From Aurantibacter aestuarii (lineage in GTDB: Bacteria > Bacteroidota > Bacteroidia > Flavobacteriales > Flavobacteriaceae): a stretch of 64,000 bases of DNA. Position numbers and translations under genes: made by a program. The notes under the pieces were generated by a model that did not search any database, had not been told where the DNA came from, and saw only the letters and a list, made by a program, of their open reading frames with translations. Below are positions 36,701 to 46,432 of the stretch, one piece after another. The stretch covers positions 751,501 through 815,500 of the forward strand of contig NZ_PXOQ01000009.1 of NCBI RefSeq assembly GCF_003008425.1. The letters run 5' to 3'. How positions within the stretch are numbered: position 1 is the stretch's first letter; every line of letters begins with the position of its first letter.

Positions 36701-37031
36701 AATCTATACCGTTATGGTTAAGGATATCAAGAATAATTGTGGAATTGCAGAGCAAACTATATCTGTAATTGGTTTTCCTAATTTCTTTACACCAAATAAC
36801 GATGGATTTAACGACTTTTGGCAAGTTAATGGTGTAAACGAAATTTTTCAGGCAGATGCAGAAATTTATATTTTTGATCGCTACGGAAAATTATTAACCC
36901 GAATTAATCCTACTGGTCCAGGTTGGGATGGCACTTATAACGGAATACCTATGCCTACTAACGACTATTGGTTTATGGTAACTTTAGAAGATGGAAGAGT
37001 TTATAAAAATAATTTCACTTTAAAAAGATAA
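33702..37031 (+). CDS. T9SS type B secreted protein with beta-propeller and 4 Cys/Asp repeats
   Basis: 1109 residues. Signal peptide ending NITAQQ; then a WD40-like propeller region (about 22-400) with NWYFGNNAGINF and KFSPDGTKAASA. After an Ig-like stretch come four tandem repeats of about 85-95 residues from about residue 487, each beginning with Cys-Asp in a D/N/G-rich loop followed by a FDL/INL-type strand and carrying a second Cys near its end. A further Ig-like segment precedes the gliding motility-associated C-terminal domain (about 1026-1109: FFTPNNDGFNDFW, FDRYGKLL, GWDGTYNG, FTLKR). It should be secreted and surface-linked by the type IX system. First of four consecutive related genes. 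Confidence 0.88.
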   Translation: MMRLTYFIVFTLLLLATNITAQQQASNWYFGNNAGINFDANNNITNLNNGQLSTIEGCTSISNESGQLLMYTDGKTVYNAAHTVMQNGNGLKGDQSSSQSAIIVPKPGDPNIYYIFTVGSNQGVLGLNYSTVDMTGDNGLGVVIQKNFNLIQACAEKVSAVLQDCNTGNIWVSAFSSVSGTNVSQMNTFHSFEISNTGVNPLAVKSVFTNINISELRGNLKFSPDGTKAASANIGSGLLLLDFDVNTGQFSNLEILSFTSSYNKPYGVEFSPNNRFLYVAASNDFFSSSPSDNNNAANHLSSLTQFDVNAANVSNSQVVLDERNLYRSSLQLGPDGKIYRSMSSSYDTGLPSLSVINNPNELGFASNYLHAAIPLNNLSRQGLPPFIASFFKESIDITPNNMTSDINLPLCTGDSYTLEAEVVPNGVYEWYQNDILLPTPTPQNELTVTEAGTYKVIIGNTNGDCNVLEGQAIVTYYDIPIASTPNPYFICDDNDDDLANFDLTVQDSFILNGQDPNIYQVLYFTNQVNANNNTNPIIGTYQNTSVPQTIYARVQNIGNPDCFALTQFQIGVYDTPEIVSLANFEACDDTSDGDDANGQTTINLSAFNASILGSQNASEFTITYHIDENGAINDSGNLGNSYYNTTPFNQTLYVRIENNLNEDCYETASFQVTINPVPTANNVTLKQCDEDGVSDGITQFNLNEAFDEITNSSTTSTIIFYDTLNNANAETSPISAENYTNTLPNETVYAVVTNDSTGCKKIAEINLEISNTQISDYTAPEVCDELGSEDGMNTFDLNSFTSIILNGLPGGITLNYYETLDDAVLENNPLPLSYTNTTPYNQIIYARAESGNDCFGINEITLTVNPRPQLDDDELIYYCLNEFPITQTLDSGLIGDPNNFDFSWTTGETTPSIEVNQVGVYTVTVINPNTGCQKSKTITIEASDIAVITQPIYVNDGNSLNNVVDVSVTGSGTYEYGLLNQNGDFYGYQETGLFYYIPAGIYTVMVKDIKNNCGIAEQTISVIGFPNFFTPNNDGFNDFWQVNGVNEIFQADAEIYIFDRYGKLLTRINPTGPGWDGTYNGIPMPTNDYWFMVTLEDGRVYKNNFTLKR

Positions 37032-37063
37032 AGCATTATATTTAAGCATCTTATATCTTTAAA

Positions 37064-38896
37064 ATGCTTAAAAAATTATTTTTTCTATTTTTTTTATATT
37101 CAGGAGTTTTTTTCGCACAAGAAATTACGAGCTTCCAACAATATAACGGGCGTTACGACTATACAGCTATAGGAAACACTTTAAACCCTGCAGAAAATAA
37201 TTTAGATGGAAGTTTTTGTCAGTTGTTAAGCTCATCTTCAGCCGACTTAAATTTAGATCCCGCAAACGAAATAATTGCTGCTTATTTATTTTGGGCAGGT
37301 TCTGGAATGGGAGATGAAACCATTACATTAAACAATCAAGATTTCACTTCCGAACAAACTTTTAATGTGTTCTATAACGAATCTCCAACTTCATCTCTAC
37401 CCTATTTTTCTTGTGTTGCAGATATTACGTCCTTTGTACTTTCTGAAGGTAACACCAATTATACACTTTCAAATTTAGATGTCTCTAATGTGTTGACACC
37501 TAACACCACTTATTGTGGAAACCGAACTAATTTTGCTGGCTGGAGTATTTATATTATTTATAGAAACGATAATTTACCACTAAACCAAGTAAATCTTTTT
37601 GTGGGTTTAGATATTATTAATCGATTTGTTCCAGAAAAAGAAATCATTATAGATAATTTAAATGTGTTAGATAACCAAGATGCAAAAATTGGATTTTTAG
37701 CTTGGGAAGGTGACAATGCATTAAATTTTGGAGAAAGCCTTCTAATTAACGATAATATCTTATCTAATCCTCCATTAAATAATTCAGATAATGCATTTAA
37801 TGGCACAAATACCTTTAGCAATAGTAATACCTTATTTAATATGGATTTAGATGTGTATGATATAGAAAACAACATAAATGTTGGAGATACACAAGCTACA
37901 ATAAAGCTAACCACTGGTGGATTTGACAGTAATGGTTTCTATAGAGCAGATTTAATTATTTTAAATAATATTATTACCGTTTTAAACAGTCAGGTTCCGG
38001 ATGCCTCAGTAGAAAATTTGAATGTTGATGTGGCTTGTAATACTAGAGAAGTTTCATTAATCTATGATATTACTAATTTTAATTCTACAGAAGCACTTCC
38101 TGCTCAAACAGCGATTGCCATTTATGCTAACAGTACATTAATTGGACAGTCTCAAACCTTTAATAGTATTAATATTGGAGATTTTGAAACACATCAGGAA
38201 ACTTATATAGTACCAGATCAAATTCCATTAGATTTTACTTTAACTATTGTTGTTGATGATGATGGTGCTGGAAATGGTAATGTTTTAGAAATACTGGAAA
38301 CTAATAATTCTGCTCAAGATAATGTAGTATTGTTTCCTGCACCAATGATTATTCCACTTAACCTCTTTGAAACATGTATAGAAACAACCAATGTCTATTA
38401 TTTTAATTTAGAAGACGCATTAACACCTACACTTCAAAACAGCTATCTATCTTTTTCTTATTTTGAATCCTTAGAAGATTTAAATCTACAGCAAAATGAA
38501 ATTTTAAATATTACCAATTACAGTAGTCAATTTTTCCCTGAAGTTATTTATGTTTTAGCAGAAAACACTTCTTGTTTTGATATTATTACTATAACCCTTC
38601 AAATAGATAACTGTCCTCCATTTGTTTCAACAGGAATTTCTCCAAACAATGATGGCTTAAATGATATATTGAATATTAATTTTTACAATAATAACAATCC
38701 AGTTTATGATTTATATATCTATAATCGTTATGGCACGCTTACTTTTATTGGATCTCAAAATCAACCTTGGGATGGAACTTCTAACCGTGGTATAAATAAA
38801 GGTAAAATTTTACCTGTTGGCACTTATTACTATGTGTTAAATGTAAATAACAGCCCTGAAAAGCAATTAACAGGATGGGTTTACCTTAATAGATAA
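37064..38896 (+). CDS. T9SS type B secreted protein with CARDB-like domain
   Basis: 610 residues; signal peptide ending GVFFAQ. The N-terminal 300 residues form a domain seen in several Bacteroidota surface proteins (ADLNLDPANEIIAAYLFWAG, GWSIYIIYRND, KIGFLAWEGDN, GGFDSNGFYRADLIILNN). A CARDB-like beta sandwich follows (VENLNVDVACNTREVSLIYD to about 425) and then one degenerate Cys repeat. The C-terminal sorting domain begins about residue 518 (GISPNNDGLNDIL, IYNRYGTL, WVYLNR). It lies 32 bases after the first gene of the cluster and is the least repetitive member. Confidence 0.86.
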   Translation: MLKKLFFLFFLYSGVFFAQEITSFQQYNGRYDYTAIGNTLNPAENNLDGSFCQLLSSSSADLNLDPANEIIAAYLFWAGSGMGDETITLNNQDFTSEQTFNVFYNESPTSSLPYFSCVADITSFVLSEGNTNYTLSNLDVSNVLTPNTTYCGNRTNFAGWSIYIIYRNDNLPLNQVNLFVGLDIINRFVPEKEIIIDNLNVLDNQDAKIGFLAWEGDNALNFGESLLINDNILSNPPLNNSDNAFNGTNTFSNSNTLFNMDLDVYDIENNINVGDTQATIKLTTGGFDSNGFYRADLIILNNIITVLNSQVPDASVENLNVDVACNTREVSLIYDITNFNSTEALPAQTAIAIYANSTLIGQSQTFNSINIGDFETHQETYIVPDQIPLDFTLTIVVDDDGAGNGNVLEILETNNSAQDNVVLFPAPMIIPLNLFETCIETTNVYYFNLEDALTPTLQNSYLSFSYFESLEDLNLQQNEILNITNYSSQFFPEVIYVLAENTSCFDIITITLQIDNCPPFVSTGISPNNDGLNDILNINFYNNNNPVYDLYIYNRYGTLTFIGSQNQPWDGTSNRGINKGKILPVGTYYYVLNVNNSPEKQLTGWVYLNR

Positions 38897-38945
38897 AGGT
38901 TGTTAACATAAAAAGCAATAAATTTGTACAGACATTAAAATATTT

Positions 38946-41900
38946 ATGAGTAAGTTTTTAAAACATATTAAATTTATAGTAATAACAATACTTTTTTTCT
39001 CGAGTAACTTTTCTATAGGACAACAAATCACTACAGATAGTTCAAATTCTCTTCAGGATTTAATACAGAATAATTTAGCTAGTGGCTGTGTAGAGATTAG
39101 TAATATCAGTTCTTCTGTAAATGGTTCTGTAAATAATTTAGATAGCTTTGGCTTGTTTAATCGCGCTAATTCCAATTTTCCTTTTGAAAGTGGTATTATA
39201 TTAACTACGGGAGATGTTAATGAAGCCGGAAACACAACAATTACCTCTGCTCTAAATTCTGGAAGTGCCTCTTGGGGAAATGATCCCGACTTAAATACTG
39301 CATTAGGAAGCTCTGAGACTTTTATAAATGCAACGTCTATTCAATTTGATTTTATTTCTGGAACTGATTTAGTTGAGTTTAATTATATTTTAGCATCCGA
39401 AGAATATTTTGGCAATAATCCTTGCGAATATTCTGATGGATTTGCTTTTTTAATAAAAGAAACCGGTACAACTAATCCATTCGTAAATATCGCTTTAATT
39501 CCGGGAACAACCACACCTGTAAATACCACAACCATTCATAATGAAATACTTCCCAGCGGAAACGATGCAGGTTGTGCTGCTGTTAATGAGCAATATTTTG
39601 AAGGTTTTAATATTGGAGACACCAATTATAATGGCAGAACGACCGTATTAACAGCATCTGCTGCAGTTACAGCAAACGTTACCTATACTATTAAACTTAT
39701 TATTGCCGATGCTCGAGACCAGTTTTTTGATTCTGCGGTATTTATCCAAGCCAATAGTTTTGATAATACAGTGGACTTAGGTCCTGATATTTTTACCTGT
39801 AATGACGCCGCTTCTTTAGATGGGACTGTATTAAACTCAAACGCAAGTTACACCTGGACATTAAATGGTACGGCATTACCATCATTAAACGATATGCCTA
39901 TAGTTTCAGTTAATCAGTCAGGAACCTACGAAATTACTGTCTCTATACCTTTAAATGGTAGCACTTGTACTTTTTCGGATTCTGTTGTTGTAAATTTAAA
40001 TAATATTGAAACTGGCCCTATTTTATCGGATTTAGCATTATGTGATGACCCTACTAACGATGGGCTTGAAGTTTTTGATTTTTCTTCTGCTGAAACGCAG
40101 ATGACTTCAAATTTACCACAACCTGAAACATATACCATAAGCTATCATTCTACAAACGCTGATGCCATTTCTGGAAATTCACCTATTCCAAATCCAAATA
40201 ATTACACTAATAACACAAGTCCAGAACTTATATTTATTAGAGCTGTAAATAGTCAAGGCTGTATATATGTATCTACCTTTAACTTAATAGTAAATGAATT
40301 TCCTATAATTACAGACCCAACAGATCCATTTACAATTTGCGCCAATGATGGAGGTGCTTTTTTACCAGTTTTAGATGATGCTATTACTGGCATGAATCCT
40401 AATTTTTTGGTAACTTATCATAATACACCTGGAGACGCTCAATCGGGAAATAATCCATTAACCTTTCCTTACACACCTGCTTCAACCCCAGAAATTGTTT
40501 ATATTAGAGTAACTACAAGTGCAGGATGTTTCGATACGGGAGATGTAGAGCTTATTGAAAATGACAACCCTGTTATTAATACCGAAGTACAACAAATTGA
40601 TGCTTGTATGTTTGAAGCAGATTTTGCAGCATTCGATATTACAAGTGTTGAGGCTGATATTTTAGGTGGATTAACAGGCGTTACAGTAACCTATCATGAA
40701 AATTTACCAGATGCCAATACAGGCAATAATCCAATTCCAGACCCAACTAATTACACCAATATAATTCCTGAAGAACAACTCGTTTATATTAGAGTCGTAG
40801 ACGATGCATCTGGTTGCGCAACCATTCATCCTATAGAATTACATACCTTTTTACTTTATACAGGTACAGACTTTATAATTACACCTGCTAGTCCTGTGGA
40901 ATATGGTGAGTGTGATAATGATTTTGACGGTATGGTAGAATTTGATTTAACAACTATTGCAGGATTTATTTTAAATGATGTCGATGATACTACAGTATTG
41001 TTTTATGAAAATGACCCTGTAACTAATCCTTCTGAACCAGAAATTGACCAAACAGTACCTTATATTATTAATGGTGACACCACAATATTTGTAAGACTAG
41101 ATCGTGTAGGTCCTACTTGTTCTTATAATAATAATATTACACTTATCATTTTTGATGGTGTTGCAGTAAACCCTTTAACAGCTCAAGATTATTGTGATAA
41201 TGATGACGACTTATCTGAAGTCCCTGTCAATTTCACGGATTTCGAACCCTATTTAGATTCGGAAGTTACATCTTCTGGGACTTTTAATTATACTTTTTTT
41301 CCAACACTACAAGACGCGGAAGACGACACTAACCAATATGGAACTTCTCAAGTTATTTTCCCAGTTAGCAATCCACAAAGCTTTTTTGTTACAGTTACAA
41401 ACCAACTTACAGGATGTATTGCTATAGAAGAGTTATTAATTAATTTTCTACCAGCACCAAGCTTAAATCCTGCAAATATTATTTATAGATGTAATGCAGA
41501 TGGTACCAGCGATGCTGTGATAGATTTAGAAACCGTAATCCCTGAAATAAATAATGGTGCTGGATTAAATTTCACATTTTACACAAATAATCTAGATGCA
41601 GAAAGTGCAACAAATGCTATAACCACACCAACAGCATATAACACAAGCTCAACCACTTTATTTGCTCGTGTTGAAAACGCAAGTACAGGTTGTTTTGATG
41701 TCCAATCTTTTGAAATTATAGTAAACCCTAAACCTGTAGTTCCAACTATTGAAGACTATGTTGTTTGTTTAAATCCTGGGGACACTCAAGGTGAATTCTT
41801 TTTTGAAATGGAAAAAGATGCCGAAATTTTAGGAGCTCAAACCGGCATTCAAGTCTTTTACTTTTCTTCTCAGTCGGGTGCAGACAATTATGATCCTGCC

Positions 41901-43883
41901 AATGGAATGACTGCCGATTTAATTGATAAAACAATAGCTTATCAGACTTCAAACGCAGTAGAAACAATATTTGTTCGAGTTGAAAACATAAACGATCCTA
42001 GCTGTGCAACCGTTGGAGATTTTGAAATTAATATTGGTCAAATCCCTATTTATAACACCGCTTTTGGAAATTTTGGCACTTGTGATGATGCTTCGAATGA
42101 CGGCATTGCCACTTTTGATTTATCTAACTTTTCAACTGTACTTCAACAAGGATCTTCTCAAAACTTAACTATTACTTATTATTTTACTGAGCAAGACGCT
42201 ATTGACACAGTCAACCCTATACCGGACATTACAAATTTCACCAATACACAAAATCCACAAACCTTATATTTTAATATAGATAACGGTACTATATGTGATG
42301 GAGTAGATAATTTTGAAATTCTTGTAAACCCGATACCTTCTGGAGTTACTCCTGCTCCATTAACAGTTTGCGACACTAATACTGATGGAATAGCTCAATT
42401 TGACTTAACAGCTGTTGAAGATGAAGTACTTTCTGATTTAGGTGTAAGACAAGATGATATTGAAGTAAACTATTTCCCTTCTCAAACAGATTTTGATAAT
42501 AATACCAATCAAATTCCTACTGCAAATGTGACTAATTATACTAATATCTCTAACCCGCAAACGGTTATCATTCAAATTCTAAATACATCAACAACATGCT
42601 TCGACACTGTAGAACTGGTTTTAAATGTAGAAGTGCCTCCAACGTTAGAAACTAACTTAAATTTTGAAACTTGCGACAATACTGCGTCTACTTTCGATTT
42701 TAACGACATCACAGAAGCTTTAATAAATACTCAAACGAATGTTGTGTTAGAGTTTTATGCTTCCCAAAATGATGCGACCACTCAAAATAATCCATTAAGT
42801 AATCCATTTACCTATAGCGCTACAAATACTACTTTGTTCGTTAGGGCTAATTTCTCTGGTAGTGATTGCTTTAATATAACTAGTTTTAATCTACAAGTCA
42901 ACCCAAGACCTTCAGTGGGAATCGTAAACAACTTAGTGACTTGTGATACGGATTATGATTTTATGGAACCATTTGACTTAAGTATTCAAACTCCTGCTAT
43001 ACTTGGCGCACAAAACCCTGCCAACTTCAGCGTTAATTATTTTAACTCGCAACAAGATGCAGATGATAACACCAATGCTATAACAGATTTAAATGTTGTT
43101 TCAGAGCATAACCAAGTGTATTTTATTAGAATTGAAAATAATACAACAGGTTGTTATAATACGACCACTTTTAGTACTATTGTAAACAGAAAACCTGTAG
43201 TAGAACTTGATGACAAACCGCTTTGTTTAGATAATTTACCATTAGTTATAAATGCCGACACTGGCTTTTCTACAGATACTTATTTATGGTCTACAAACGA
43301 AACGACAGCTCAAATAGAAATTAACTCTATTGGCTCCTATACATTAACTGTTACAACTGCTCAAGGTTGTTCTACAACAGATTCGTTTGATGTTATAGAG
43401 TCTGAAGCCGCAACTATAGAGTTTACTCAAACCGTAGATTTTGCAGACCCTAATTCTATAACTATTGAAGTTTCTGGAATTGGCGATTATTTATATCAAT
43501 TAGATGGTGGATTACCACAAACTTCCAATGTATTTAATGATGTGTCCCATGGAGCTCACATTATTACAGTTATAGATCAATTAGGGTGTAATTCGGTTAC
43601 AAAAGAAGTCATTGTAATAGATGCTCCACTATTTTTTACACCAAATGGAGACGGTTATAATGATACTTGGCATATTACTGGAGTTGAACAATTAAATGGT
43701 ACCATAGTTTATATTTTTGACCGCTATGGTAAGTTATTAAAAACTTTATTACATAATTCTCCTGGTTGGAACGGTTTTTATAATGGCTATTTAATGCCTG
43801 GAAGTGACTACTGGTTTTTAGCTTTAGTAAAAAAGGATGGAATTGAATTTGAAGTAAAAGGTCATTTTGCTTTAAAGCATTAA
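38946..43883 (+). CDS. T9SS type B secreted giant protein with choice-of-anchor L domain and 11 repeats
   Basis: 1645 residues. A signal peptide ends NFSIGQQ. The choice-of-anchor L domain spans about 27-275 (FNYILASEEYFG, GFAFLIKE, ALIPGTTTPVN). An Ig-like stretch leads to eleven tandem repeats from about 365 to 1418, each with an initial Cys-Asp/Asn/Gly loop, a conserved aromatic-Tyr strand (for example ITYYFTEQDA) and a second Cys. Another Ig-like domain precedes the sorting domain from about 1561 (FFTPNGDGYNDTWHI, FDRYGKLLKTL). GWDG of the sorting domain is GWNG here. It should be exported by T9SS. The gene is the third of the cluster. Confidence 0.88.
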   Translation: MSKFLKHIKFIVITILFFSSNFSIGQQITTDSSNSLQDLIQNNLASGCVEISNISSSVNGSVNNLDSFGLFNRANSNFPFESGIILTTGDVNEAGNTTITSALNSGSASWGNDPDLNTALGSSETFINATSIQFDFISGTDLVEFNYILASEEYFGNNPCEYSDGFAFLIKETGTTNPFVNIALIPGTTTPVNTTTIHNEILPSGNDAGCAAVNEQYFEGFNIGDTNYNGRTTVLTASAAVTANVTYTIKLIIADARDQFFDSAVFIQANSFDNTVDLGPDIFTCNDAASLDGTVLNSNASYTWTLNGTALPSLNDMPIVSVNQSGTYEITVSIPLNGSTCTFSDSVVVNLNNIETGPILSDLALCDDPTNDGLEVFDFSSAETQMTSNLPQPETYTISYHSTNADAISGNSPIPNPNNYTNNTSPELIFIRAVNSQGCIYVSTFNLIVNEFPIITDPTDPFTICANDGGAFLPVLDDAITGMNPNFLVTYHNTPGDAQSGNNPLTFPYTPASTPEIVYIRVTTSAGCFDTGDVELIENDNPVINTEVQQIDACMFEADFAAFDITSVEADILGGLTGVTVTYHENLPDANTGNNPIPDPTNYTNIIPEEQLVYIRVVDDASGCATIHPIELHTFLLYTGTDFIITPASPVEYGECDNDFDGMVEFDLTTIAGFILNDVDDTTVLFYENDPVTNPSEPEIDQTVPYIINGDTTIFVRLDRVGPTCSYNNNITLIIFDGVAVNPLTAQDYCDNDDDLSEVPVNFTDFEPYLDSEVTSSGTFNYTFFPTLQDAEDDTNQYGTSQVIFPVSNPQSFFVTVTNQLTGCIAIEELLINFLPAPSLNPANIIYRCNADGTSDAVIDLETVIPEINNGAGLNFTFYTNNLDAESATNAITTPTAYNTSSTTLFARVENASTGCFDVQSFEIIVNPKPVVPTIEDYVVCLNPGDTQGEFFFEMEKDAEILGAQTGIQVFYFSSQSGADNYDPANGMTADLIDKTIAYQTSNAVETIFVRVENINDPSCATVGDFEINIGQIPIYNTAFGNFGTCDDASNDGIATFDLSNFSTVLQQGSSQNLTITYYFTEQDAIDTVNPIPDITNFTNTQNPQTLYFNIDNGTICDGVDNFEILVNPIPSGVTPAPLTVCDTNTDGIAQFDLTAVEDEVLSDLGVRQDDIEVNYFPSQTDFDNNTNQIPTANVTNYTNISNPQTVIIQILNTSTTCFDTVELVLNVEVPPTLETNLNFETCDNTASTFDFNDITEALINTQTNVVLEFYASQNDATTQNNPLSNPFTYSATNTTLFVRANFSGSDCFNITSFNLQVNPRPSVGIVNNLVTCDTDYDFMEPFDLSIQTPAILGAQNPANFSVNYFNSQQDADDNTNAITDLNVVSEHNQVYFIRIENNTTGCYNTTTFSTIVNRKPVVELDDKPLCLDNLPLVINADTGFSTDTYLWSTNETTAQIEINSIGSYTLTVTTAQGCSTTDSFDVIESEAATIEFTQTVDFADPNSITIEVSGIGDYLYQLDGGLPQTSNVFNDVSHGAHIITVIDQLGCNSVTKEVIVIDAPLFFTPNGDGYNDTWHITGVEQLNGTIVYIFDRYGKLLKTLLHNSPGWNGFYNGYLMPGSDYWFLALVKKDGIEFEVKGHFALKH

Positions 43884-43925
43884 GTTTTTAACGTTTTATT
43901 TTAGAATTAACATTCGGTAGTTGGT

Positions 43926-43933
43926 TACCTTTG
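43926..43933 (+). promoter_or_regulatory. Candidate -7 box for the fourth T9SS type B gene
   Basis: TACCTTTG matches TAnnTTTG, 17 bases upstream of the ATG at 43951; it supports that ATG over an earlier in-frame codon at 43921, which would lie before the transcript start. Confidence 0.5.
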
Positions 43934-43950
43934 CACTCCAATTACGAAAA

Positions 43951-46281
43951 ATGAAGCAGATTACTAAAATTCTATTTTTAATGCTACCATTTTGTGTCTT
44001 ATCGCAAAATGTGTTAACCGACTCGCAAGCGTTTACACCTCAGCAACTTATAGAAGACATTCTTATAGACAGTAATTGTATAGAAAATGTGGTAGTTACA
44101 AATGCTGTAAGCGGCGATTTTGGAGACTCAGAACGTAGTTATGGTTATTTTGATGCAACAGGAACCAGTTTTCCTTTTCAGAGTGGTATAGTTTTAAGCA
44201 CAGGACGATTATCTAACGTTCAAGGTCCAAACGACAATTTAAGTGACGACGATGGAAATAATTGGACTGGAGATACCGATTTAGAAATTGCTTTACAGGA
44301 AACCAACACTTTAAATGCCACAATATTAGAGTTTGACTTCACTTCTATTGCTAACGAAATTAGCTTTCGTTATATTTTTGCTTCAGAAGAGTACCAAGAA
44401 AATAATCCAAACACGTGTAATTTCTCAGATTTATTTGGTTTTTTAATTCGTCCAATAGGTTCTACAACTTATCAAAACATAGCTCTTGTACCAGGCACTA
44501 ATACGCCCGTAAAAGTTACTACAGTACACCCGGAAATTCCTAATGGATGTTCTGCTATAAATGAAGCTTTTTTTGACACTTTTAACAACAGTTCTGCTCC
44601 TATAAATTTTAATGGACAGACAAAAATTTTAACTGCTACTGCAACAACTATCCCAAATCAAACCTACCATGTTAAGCTCGTTATTGCAGACGAACAAAAT
44701 TTTAGATTTGATTCTGCTGTATTTTTAGAAGCTGGAAGTTTTAAATTAAGCTCTAATTTAGGTCCTGATAGATTATTAGAAAATAGAACAGCATTATGCG
44801 GTACAGAAACATTACAATTAGATGCTTTTCAAACCAATGCTGTAGCCTACCAATGGTTTAAAAATGGGGTTCCAATTACTGGTGCTATAAATAGCACCTA
44901 CACTGTGGTAGATAATGGAATTTATAGCGTAGAGGTCACTTTAAACAATACCTGTATTTCTGAAGGTGAAATTGTTGTAGAGTACGCAAATTTACCAACA
45001 GTAAATAATATTAATGTCTTTGAATGTGATGCCAATCAAGATGGAATCACAACTTACAATTTATACAGTTATGAAAGTGATATTATAACAGATCAAGCTG
45101 ATAGTATAATTAACTTCTATTTAAATCCAACAGATGCCGAAAATGGTATTGATGAAATTACGAACCCTAATACTTATACTAATACTAGTGCAAATCAGAC
45201 TATTTACGCTTTAGTTACAAGCCAACTTACAAACTGTAGTACTATTGCATCAATTACTTTAGGCACTTCAAATAACAGTTTAAATATTTCAGATGTTTCA
45301 GTTTGTGAAGATGATGTTATAGATGGTTTTACCACTTTCGATTTAAACACGATTACCACAGACATACAATCACAAATTCCTCCAAATGCTACCGTGCGGT
45401 TTTTTGCAACAGAAACAGATGCATTAAATGGAACTAATCAACTTAATGTTAATTTCACGAATACTACCGCAAATTTTCAAACCATTTTTGTAAAGGTAAA
45501 TGATACTTCTAACAACTGTTTTGCGATTTCTCCTGCAAATTTAATGGTGCTAGAACGCCCAGAAGTAGAAGCAGATTATACCACATCCTATTGTGAGACC
45601 AATTTTCCGGACTCTATAACACTAACAGGAGAGGTTATTAACCCACAATCTAATTATAGTTATCAATGGTTTTTAAATAGCACTTTATTAAATGAAACCA
45701 GCACAACGCTAAATGCAAATATGGCTGGTATTTACACTTTTGAAGTTACAAACAGCAATCAATGTATAGCAACCCAAACTATTACCGTTAATCCAATAAA
45801 TGCACCTATAATAAGTTCTGTTGATTTCACAGAGTTAACTGAAAATAATACGGTAACCATTAATCTGGAAAATAATGGAGATTTTGAATTTGCATTAGAC
45901 AATCCCAATTTGTTATATCAAAACTCAAATGTATTTACAAATGTGTCTCCTGGCATTCATATAGCTTATGTAAGAGAAAAGAATGGCTGCGGTTTTGCAC
46001 AACAAACTATCTATATATTAGGATTCCCACAGTTTTTTACACCTAATGGAGATGGTTTTAATGATTTCTGGAAACCTCTTGGAATTTCTAAAAATTCTAA
46101 TATCGATTTAGATATTAAAATTTTTGATCGTTATGGTAAATTATTAAAGCAAGTTGCCCCTTTTGGTTCAGGTTGGGACGGCACGTTTAATGCAAACCCA
46201 ATGCCTACAAATGATTATTGGTATATAATTACCAGAACAAACGGCACTACATATACAGGACATTTTACATTAAAGCGCTAA
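43951..46281 (+). CDS. T9SS type B secreted protein with choice-of-anchor L domain and 2 repeats
   Basis: 776 residues from the ATG at 43951 (MKQITKILFLMLPFCVLSQ, a clear signal peptide). The choice-of-anchor L domain (about 20-265; FRYIFASEEYQE, LFGFLIRPIG, ALVPGTNTPV) is related to that of the preceding gene. One Ig-like domain, two Cys/Asp repeats from about residue 356 and another Ig-like segment follow. The sorting domain begins near 690 (FFTPNGDGFNDFW, FDRYGKLL, GWDGTFNANPMPTNDYW, FTLKR). It looks like a compact paralogue of the eleven-repeat protein. Confidence 0.88.
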   Translation: MKQITKILFLMLPFCVLSQNVLTDSQAFTPQQLIEDILIDSNCIENVVVTNAVSGDFGDSERSYGYFDATGTSFPFQSGIVLSTGRLSNVQGPNDNLSDDDGNNWTGDTDLEIALQETNTLNATILEFDFTSIANEISFRYIFASEEYQENNPNTCNFSDLFGFLIRPIGSTTYQNIALVPGTNTPVKVTTVHPEIPNGCSAINEAFFDTFNNSSAPINFNGQTKILTATATTIPNQTYHVKLVIADEQNFRFDSAVFLEAGSFKLSSNLGPDRLLENRTALCGTETLQLDAFQTNAVAYQWFKNGVPITGAINSTYTVVDNGIYSVEVTLNNTCISEGEIVVEYANLPTVNNINVFECDANQDGITTYNLYSYESDIITDQADSIINFYLNPTDAENGIDEITNPNTYTNTSANQTIYALVTSQLTNCSTIASITLGTSNNSLNISDVSVCEDDVIDGFTTFDLNTITTDIQSQIPPNATVRFFATETDALNGTNQLNVNFTNTTANFQTIFVKVNDTSNNCFAISPANLMVLERPEVEADYTTSYCETNFPDSITLTGEVINPQSNYSYQWFLNSTLLNETSTTLNANMAGIYTFEVTNSNQCIATQTITVNPINAPIISSVDFTELTENNTVTINLENNGDFEFALDNPNLLYQNSNVFTNVSPGIHIAYVREKNGCGFAQQTIYILGFPQFFTPNGDGFNDFWKPLGISKNSNIDLDIKIFDRYGKLLKQVAPFGSGWDGTFNANPMPTNDYWYIITRTNGTTYTGHFTLKR

Positions 46282-46432
46282 AATGCTCAAAAGAAATTCA
46301 AATCTTCTTAATTTCTGTTAAATATTTAATGATTTTACTAATATTATATTAAATTCATAATTAAAATATTCATTTTAACATTATTTTGATGGTATCACTA
46401 ATTACAAGGTGGTATATTTAAAATAAAAAACC

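Noticed and set aside
33702-46281. CRISPR or tandem DNA repeat array in the T9SS genes
   Set aside because: The repetition is at protein level, 85-95 residues per unit, with diverged DNA; there are no short identical direct repeats with spacers.
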